This document shows positions 33,886-38,250 of a stretch of 38,250 bases of DNA, piece after piece. The position numbers were made by a program, and so were the translations under genes. This DNA comes from CAZTPJ01 sp964614515. Lineage in GTDB: Bacteria > Planctomycetota > Phycisphaerae > Phycisphaerales > UBA1924. The notes under the pieces were generated by a model. That model saw only the letters and a program-made list of their open reading frames with translations. It made no database searches and was not told where the DNA came from. The DNA is taken from assembly GCA_964614515.1 (NCBI GenBank), contig CAZTPJ010000032.1:1-38250 (forward strand). Reading direction: 5' to 3'. The stretch's first letter is position 1, and every line of letters begins with the position of its first letter.

Positions 33886-34458
33886 AGTGCGCCGTCTGCT
33901 CATCAGGACGACAACCCATGCCGCGGTGGTCGCGACGGGCGGACACGGCACAACGCGAATCGTCGCCGAACCCTCGGTGCGGAATTCCGGCGACCTCGCC
34001 ATAGGCACGCAAAGTTCGGGATAGACAAAAAGCCTGTGTGTAATCGTCTCAAGGGGGATCACACGCGGCCGAAACACATCAATCGTCAACTTCGCCTCCC
34101 ATACCGCCAATGGATTGGCGGGATTCGAGAAGAAACTCGGACACATGTTCGCGTTGTTCCACAACACGATGTCCTTCACAGTGGAGCCAACGATCTCTCC
34201 AGGACGCCAAGGAGGAGGCGTCAGTACGACGGCGTCAGACCACTCACCTTCGCGAGCGTGCACATCAAACCACCCCGTGGCGAAAGCGTGATCGATTGGA
34301 TCAAATCGGGCCCAGACCCGCACCGTCACACTCGGATTGCTCGGCGACACCGGCCCGCCGATCACCTCGATGTTCCAGCCGGGAATGCCGGGCTGGGCGA
34401 GGGCGAAACGACAAGCCGCTGCCATGAAACCGAAGCATAATGCGCGTGACATCCGCAT
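33877..34458 (-). CDS. Paralog array member A: secreted, degenerate PxP-CTERM-like tail
   Basis: 193 residues; last gene of the tandem array. The signal peptide ends ALA|QPG near residue 21, then comes the shared module QPGIPGWNIEVIGGP. After residue ~50 it diverges from its neighbours: GWSNP becomes EWSDA, the GQIHFPP segment is lost, and extra cysteines appear (NANMCPSF, PELCVP). NPLAVWEA and FRPRVI remain. The tail reads VVPCPPV-hydrophobic-RRRTSP instead of PAPA. The first 48 residues are nearly identical to member C. ATG 34458 starts 3 bp after the stop of member B, with a GAGGTGA ribosome binding site. It may be decaying or specialised. Confidence 0.75.
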   Translation of the reverse strand: MRMSRALCFGFMAAACRFALAQPGIPGWNIEVIGGPVSPSNPSVTVRVWARFDPIDHAFATGWFDVHAREGEWSDAVVLTPPPWRPGEIVGSTVKDIVLWNNANMCPSFFSNPANPLAVWEAKLTIDVFRPRVIPLETITHRLFVYPELCVPMARSPEFRTEGSATIRVVPCPPVATTAAWVVVLMSRRRTSP

Positions 34459-35001
34459 AAGTCACCTCTCCGGTCGAGCCGATCGCGCGCGACGCGAGGC
34501 GTAAAAGAGACTGACGTACGTAACGACCAAACTTGCGGGCGCGGGAATCACGTGAAACTCTGCGCGACCCTCATGCAGAAGAGCCAACCTGCTTGTCGCA
34601 AACGGCCAGATGTCTCGCTCAAACACATCGAACCGCTTCGTCACCGATTCCACGCGAATGGCCCGCGGGTCGAACGACGTCGCCGTCCAGGTAGCCTCCC
34701 AGAACGGAAGGGGATTCGCAGTCCAGGGGATGATCACCGGTGGCCAGTTGATCTGCAGCCCTTCGATCAGCGACACACGAGGACCCTCTGGCCTGCCAGG
34801 CGTGCCCAGATGCACCCACTGCATCACCGGATTCGACCACCCCGCCTCCGAGCTCACCACATCCAGTGCTCCGGCGGCGAATGCGTAATCGTTGGTAGGA
34901 AACCGTGCCGAGACCCGCACCGTCACGCTCGGATTGCTCGGCGACACCGGCCCGCCGATCACCTCGATGTTCCAGCCGGGGATGCCGGGCTGGGCGAGGG
35001 C
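34314..35001. repeat. 688-bp duplication, left copy
   Basis: Identical at every base to 35516-36203 by direct line-by-line comparison (offset 1202 bp). It covers the 5' end of member A, and the C-terminal and middle parts of member B. Flanks diverge at once on both sides: the base at 34313 and the base at 35002 differ from the other copy. Confidence 0.9.
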
Positions 35002-35052
35002 CGGAATGGTGAGAGCGACGTGGCAAGCCACGCCAAGTGCCTTCATGCGCAT
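34462..35052 (-). CDS. Paralog array member B: secreted PAP-CTERM-like protein
   Basis: 196 residues. Signal peptide ends PALA|QPG (about residue 20). The domain carries the family marks GWSNP, NPLPFWEATW, FDPRAI and TKRFDVF, but the GQIHFPP slot reads LQINWPP. The tail is VIPAPAS-hydrophobic-RRARS. From QPGIPG to the last residue it is identical to member D; only the signal peptide differs, so this gene is a hybrid of a separate 5' end and a very recent copy. ATG 35052 is preferred (GAGGAG 7 bases upstream) and overlaps member C by 10 bp. Confidence 0.85.
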   Translation of the reverse strand: MRMKALGVACHVALTIPALAQPGIPGWNIEVIGGPVSPSNPSVTVRVSARFPTNDYAFAAGALDVVSSEAGWSNPVMQWVHLGTPGRPEGPRVSLIEGLQINWPPVIIPWTANPLPFWEATWTATSFDPRAIRVESVTKRFDVFERDIWPFATSRLALLHEGRAEFHVIPAPASLVVTYVSLFYASRRARSARPER

Positions 35053-35660
35053 CGTGGCTCTCCTCTTCGGTCTTGCTGGATTCGGCGCGGCCTGCCGCTG
35101 CCCGCGACGATCACTCCAGCACCTGCCAGCAACACGCCCGTGGCTGGTGCGGGAATCACCGTGATCTGCCCCACGCCTTCAGTGAGTCCCTGCATCCTCG
35201 ATTCGGATCCCGGCAGCTTTGGGCGAGGATACACGTCGAAGCGATAGGTTTGCGTGACGATGTTGACGAGCCGCGGGCGCAGGGATGATGGCGTCCACTG
35301 CGCCTCCCATACCTGCAACGGGTTGGAGGTGTTTGGCCACTGCGGATGCCAGTTCAGCTGGCCCATCTGAATGTCGAGGACTGATGAATCCGAAATCACG
35401 CCGACGGCAGACGGCGGCGGAAGAATGACGCGAGGGTTGCTCCACCCGGCTTCATCGGCGATGATGTCAAAGTGCCCCGCCGCGAAGGCGTGGTCACTGT
35501 GCGAAAACCGCGCCGAGACCCGCACCGTCACACTCGGATTGCTCGGCGACACCGGCCCGCCGATCACCTCGATGTTCCAGCCGGGAATGCCGGGCTGGGC
35601 GAGGGCGAAACGACAAGCCGCTGCCATGAAACCGAAGCATAATGCGCGTGACATCCGCAT
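35043..35660 (-). CDS. Paralog array member C: secreted PAP-CTERM-like protein
   Basis: 205 residues. It shares the signal peptide and first ~48 residues with member A. The body has HAFAAGHFDI, GWSNPRVILPPP, GQLNW, NPLQVWEAQW, RFDVYP and the EG-x-IxVIPAPA join. The tail PAPATGVLLAGAGVIVAG is followed by a longer basic end (RPRRIQQDRRGEPRCA). ATG 35660 starts 3 bp after the stop of member D; a second ATG at 35654 is possible. Function unknown. Confidence 0.85.
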   Translation of the reverse strand: MRMSRALCFGFMAAACRFALAQPGIPGWNIEVIGGPVSPSNPSVTVRVSARFSHSDHAFAAGHFDIIADEAGWSNPRVILPPPSAVGVISDSSVLDIQMGQLNWHPQWPNTSNPLQVWEAQWTPSSLRPRLVNIVTQTYRFDVYPRPKLPGSESRMQGLTEGVGQITVIPAPATGVLLAGAGVIVAGSGRPRRIQQDRRGEPRCA

Positions 35661-36203
35661 AAGTCACCTCTCCGGTCGAGCCGATCGCGCGCGACGCGAG
35701 GCGTAAAAGAGACTGACGTACGTAACGACCAAACTTGCGGGCGCGGGAATCACGTGAAACTCTGCGCGACCCTCATGCAGAAGAGCCAACCTGCTTGTCG
35801 CAAACGGCCAGATGTCTCGCTCAAACACATCGAACCGCTTCGTCACCGATTCCACGCGAATGGCCCGCGGGTCGAACGACGTCGCCGTCCAGGTAGCCTC
35901 CCAGAACGGAAGGGGATTCGCAGTCCAGGGGATGATCACCGGTGGCCAGTTGATCTGCAGCCCTTCGATCAGCGACACACGAGGACCCTCTGGCCTGCCA
36001 GGCGTGCCCAGATGCACCCACTGCATCACCGGATTCGACCACCCCGCCTCCGAGCTCACCACATCCAGTGCTCCGGCGGCGAATGCGTAATCGTTGGTAG
36101 GAAACCGTGCCGAGACCCGCACCGTCACGCTCGGATTGCTCGGCGACACCGGCCCGCCGATCACCTCGATGTTCCAGCCGGGGATGCCGGGCTGGGCGAG
36201 GGC
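35516..36203. repeat. 688-bp duplication, right copy
   Basis: Identical to 34314-35001. It covers the 5' end of member C and all of member D after the signal peptide. Both ends fall at the edges of the module encoding QPGIPGWNIEVIGGP..SVTVRV, which is itself present four times (about 34315-34401, 34915-35001, 35517-35603, 36117-36203) with about two base differences between pairs. Confidence 0.9.
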
Positions 36204-36254
36204 GGAGTACGCAAGGGCCAGTACGGATGTGATGATCGCGAGACTGCGCAACAT
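35664..36254 (-). CDS. Paralog array member D: secreted PAP-CTERM-like protein
   Basis: 196 residues. Its own signal peptide (MLRSLAIITSVLALAYSALA) is followed by a mature part identical to member B. Family marks GWSNP, NPLPFWEATW, FDPRAI, TKRFDVF and VIPAPAS are present. ATG 36254 has GAGG about 9 bases upstream and is 17 bp after the stop of member E. As the signal peptide is distinct, D or B is a recent mosaic. Confidence 0.85.
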   Translation of the reverse strand: MLRSLAIITSVLALAYSALAQPGIPGWNIEVIGGPVSPSNPSVTVRVSARFPTNDYAFAAGALDVVSSEAGWSNPVMQWVHLGTPGRPEGPRVSLIEGLQINWPPVIIPWTANPLPFWEATWTATSFDPRAIRVESVTKRFDVFERDIWPFATSRLALLHEGRAEFHVIPAPASLVVTYVSLFYASRRARSARPER

Positions 36255-36271
36255 GGATTCTGTCCTCGTGA

Positions 36272-36853
36272 TTATGCACCGATGCGTCGCCGTCGTGGGA
36301 GTGCGAAGCCCAGGGCCGCGATCAGCACGCTCGCCGCGCCCGGCGCGGGAACGATGAAGATCTGCACGGAACCTTCCGTCAATTGCGCGAGGCGCGATTG
36401 GCTCTGCGGCCCTGTGGGACTGGTGTAGACGTCAAAGCGCGTGGTGACCGTCTGAATCTGCACAATGCGTGCGTGGAAGTCATCGCTTCGCCACGTCGCC
36501 TCCCACACAGCGATCGGGTTTGATGGATCGGCAATAACGAAGTTGGGAAAGTGAATCTGCCCGAGCACGATGTCCGTCACTCGCTCACCCTGAATAGTCC
36601 CCGCGTTGCCCGGCGGCGGCAGGATCAAGCGCGGAGACACCCACCCCGGCTCTGTCGCGACCACGCTGAACGCCGCCGCGCCAAAGGCGTGATCCATGAA
36701 ACCGAATCTGGCCGAGATCCGAATCGTCGTCTCCGGCATGCCCGGCGCGAGAATCGGCTGCGCCACCTCGATGTTCCAGCCGGGCACGCCCGGTTGCGCG
36801 AGGGCAGCGCTGGTCATCACCACCAAAGTCACGGTTGCAGTAAACGATCGCAT
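36272..36853 (-). CDS. Paralog array member E: secreted PAP-CTERM-like protein
   Basis: 193 residues. Signal peptide ends AALA|QPG. Domain marks: DHAFGAAAFSVVA, GWVSPRLILPPP, DIVLGQIHFPN, NPIAVWEATW, TTRFDVY and SRLAQLTEG, then VPAPG-hydrophobic-RRRR, the closest tail in this array to a classical PEP-CTERM sorting signal. ATG 36853 is chosen because AAAGGAGG lies 6-7 bases before it; an upstream ATG at 36883 would spoil the signal peptide. It follows member F by 36 bp. Confidence 0.87.
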   Translation of the reverse strand: MRSFTATVTLVVMTSAALAQPGVPGWNIEVAQPILAPGMPETTIRISARFGFMDHAFGAAAFSVVATEPGWVSPRLILPPPGNAGTIQGERVTDIVLGQIHFPNFVIADPSNPIAVWEATWRSDDFHARIVQIQTVTTRFDVYTSPTGPQSQSRLAQLTEGSVQIFIVPAPGAASVLIAALGFALPRRRRIGA

Positions 36854-36889
36854 TATGCCCCTCCTTTGTGCAGTGCCGTGCAAGCGGCC

Positions 36890-37480
36890 CTACCCCCTCG
36901 TCGCACGGCGTCGCCGACCAGCAAAACACAGACACGCCATCGCCAACCACGTCGCCGGCGCGGGGATGATGCGAACAGCGCTGCCACCTTCAATCAGCCC
37001 GGCAAGCCGCGATGTGGTGGCGGGGCTGACTTCATCAAAGTACGTATCAAATCGCGTCGTCAACGTTTCGAACCGAACGATTCGCGGGCGAAACTCGTTC
37101 GTACTCCATGTCGCTTCCCACACGTCGATCGGATTCGATGAATTGCCGATCAAAATCGGCGGGAAGTGGATCTGGCCGATGACGATGTCGCGAATCCGCG
37201 GCCCTTCCACAACGCCCGGCTTCTGCGGCGGCAAGAACAAGCCTCTCGGATTTGACCACCCCGGCTCGGTCGCGATCATGGAGAGTGCCGAACTGGCGAA
37301 GGCATGGTCGGCACGCGGAAACACGGCCGTGATGCGAACAGTAACCGCAGGATTCGCAGGCGTGATCTCACTGGACGAGACCCGCATCTGGAAGCCCGTG
37401 ACTCTCGGCACCACCTGCGCACTCGCCCCCACGGCCGTGGCGAGACACACCGTACACGCGAGTAGACTTGACCGTCGCAT
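36890..37480 (-). CDS. Paralog array member F: secreted PAP-CTERM-like protein
   Basis: 196 residues. Signal peptide ends near GASAQ. The N-terminal module differs (GFQMRVSSSEITPANPAVTVRI), so it is outside the recently recombined group. Marks: DHAFASSALSM, EPGWSNP, DIVIGQIHFPP, NPIDVWEATW, FRPRIV, TTRFDTY, SRLAGL and IIPAPA-hydrophobic-GRRRRATRG. ATG 37480 has GAGGTGAG just upstream. It starts 10 bp after the stop of member G. Confidence 0.87.
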   Translation of the reverse strand: MRRSSLLACTVCLATAVGASAQVVPRVTGFQMRVSSSEITPANPAVTVRITAVFPRADHAFASSALSMIATEPGWSNPRGLFLPPQKPGVVEGPRIRDIVIGQIHFPPILIGNSSNPIDVWEATWSTNEFRPRIVRFETLTTRFDTYFDEVSPATTSRLAGLIEGGSAVRIIPAPATWLAMACLCFAGRRRRATRG

Positions 37481-37490
37481 GACTCTCACC

Positions 37491-38084
37491 TCATGTTGCG
37501 AAGTTGCGGCGCTGGCGCACGCACAAAACAGCGCCCGCGAGGATCGGCAGGATCGACGCGGGGGATGGAACGATCTGAATCACGGCCCTTCCCTCGACCA
37601 TCGTGGCCAGCCGCGACTGGGCAGCCGGGCCGGTGGGATCGATGTACACGTCAAACCGCCTGGTCACAGTCTGAACCTGCACATCGCGCGGTCGAAAGTG
37701 CGATGGACTCCACGATGCCTGCCAGACGGTGATGGGATTGGCGCTATTGGCCGTCACAAGCGGTGGAAAGTGAATCTGACCGGCGACAATCTCACGAACT
37801 CGCGGCCCTTCGACCGTGCCATCCTGACGCGGCAAAGGCATCAGCACCATGGGGTTTGACCATCCGGGTTCATCAGCCACCACATCAAACAACGCCGCGC
37901 CAAACGCGAAGTCCTGAGCAGAGTACGTCGCCGACACACGAATCGTCACGATCGGGTTCACCGGCGAGACGACACCACCGATGACTTCCATGTTGAAACC
38001 CGCGACGCCGGGGAAACTCTGCCCGGCCGTGACCTGCACACACGACAACCCCACGGCCAACACCAACCACCGGTTCGGTTTCAT
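37491..38084 (-). CDS. Paralog array member G: secreted PSP-CTERM-like protein
   Basis: 197 residues. Signal peptide (WLVLAVGLSCVQVTAGQ) then GFNMEVIGGVVSPVNPIVTIRV. Marks: DFAFGAALFDVVADEPGWSN, GQIHFPP, NPITVWQASW, FRPRDV, TRRFDVY, SRLATMVEG and IVPSPAS-hydrophobic-RQRRNFAT. ATG 38084 overlaps the stop of member H (TGATG), with AAGGAG 6 bases upstream. GTG 38087 directly before it is less likely. Confidence 0.87.
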   Translation of the reverse strand: MKPNRWLVLAVGLSCVQVTAGQSFPGVAGFNMEVIGGVVSPVNPIVTIRVSATYSAQDFAFGAALFDVVADEPGWSNPMVLMPLPRQDGTVEGPRVREIVAGQIHFPPLVTANSANPITVWQASWSPSHFRPRDVQVQTVTRRFDVYIDPTGPAAQSRLATMVEGRAVIQIVPSPASILPILAGAVLCVRQRRNFAT

Positions 38085-38250
38085 CACACGCTCCTTGCCA
38101 GTTTCTCACCACGCCCGCGCCGACTCGCCATCGCCGCAACGCCAAGCAGCGCGAGGGCCGAGGCGGGGGCGGGAATGACATGAATCTCACCAAAGCCTTC
38201 GGTGAGTTGCGCGAGCCTCGATTCGGACTGGGGGGACTGAGAACTGATGT
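38084..38250 (-). CDS. Paralog array member H, C-terminal fragment cut by window edge
   Basis: The last ~54 residues of another family member enter from the right edge: SRLAQLTEG, EIHVIPAPAS, a hydrophobic stretch (ALALLGVAAMA) and SRRGRGEKLARSV. It closely follows the tail pattern of member E (SQSRLAQLTEG). It shows that the array continues beyond the window, so its full size and first gene are not visible. Confidence 0.8.
   Translation of the reverse strand, partial: ISSQSPQSESRLAQLTEGFGEIHVIPAPASALALLGVAAMASRRGRGEKLARSV

Noticed and set aside
34314..36203. CRISPR-like or insertion-sequence explanation for the repeats
   Set aside because: The repeats are long, coding and only two copies, with no spacers, terminal inverted repeats, transposase or target-site duplication; tandem gene duplication explains them.

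Overview
The window looks like a draft-genome scaffold from a GC-rich diderm planctomycete, most likely of the Phycisphaerae type. This is inferred from gene content: a LptD-like outer-membrane assembly protein, a very large AsmA-like protein, peptidoglycan synthesis genes (murC, murB, ddl, ftsQ-like), a DUF2961/GH172 secreted protein, and secreted proteins ending in a PAP-hydrophobic-RRRR sorting-type tail. No 16S or tRNA gene was seen to confirm it. A run of 10 Ns at 18138-18147 marks an assembly join.

Layout. 1-8243 is mostly housekeeping: a cut-off unknown gene and asd (-), a long-chain polyprenyl diphosphate synthase (+), fabI (-), a NadC-BirA fusion (+), a PrcB-like secreted protein (-), a DUF899 thioredoxin-like protein (-), an NADPH-dependent FMN reductase (+), and a PilZ-receiver protein with a degenerate Hpt-like tail (-). 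8467-11592 is the LptD-like gene. 11611-17933, all on the minus strand, reads as methyltransferase, asparagine synthase, glycosyltransferase, P1B-4-type metal ATPase and Rrf2 regulator. The first three are translationally coupled and probably modify a glycan or surface metabolite. A 19-bp Fur-box-like palindrome lies just before the ATPase.

18295-26809 (+) is a tightly overlapped set: AsmA-like giant, LOG-family nucleotide hydrolase, lipoprotein and GH172 glycosidase. 26923-32176 (+) is a cell-wall and division cluster: murC, murB, ddl, ftsQ-like and a six-helix membrane protein. greA and a tRNA-dihydrouridine synthase follow.

33877 to the right edge (-) is the most unusual part. It is a head-to-tail array of at least eight paralogous secreted proteins of about 195 residues, packed like an operon and continuing beyond the window. 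Each has a signal peptide, one conserved domain of about 140 residues, and a PxP-CTERM-like tail. Two blocks of 688 bp in the array are identical base for base. The breakpoints fall at a short N-terminal module shared by four genes, which points to very recent recombination inside the array. The function of this family is unknown to me.

Other points worth attention are the NadC-BirA fusion, the His-less Hpt-like domain, the operator-like palindrome before the ATPase, and several in-frame poly-G tracts of 8-11 bases, three of them in the asparagine synthase gene.
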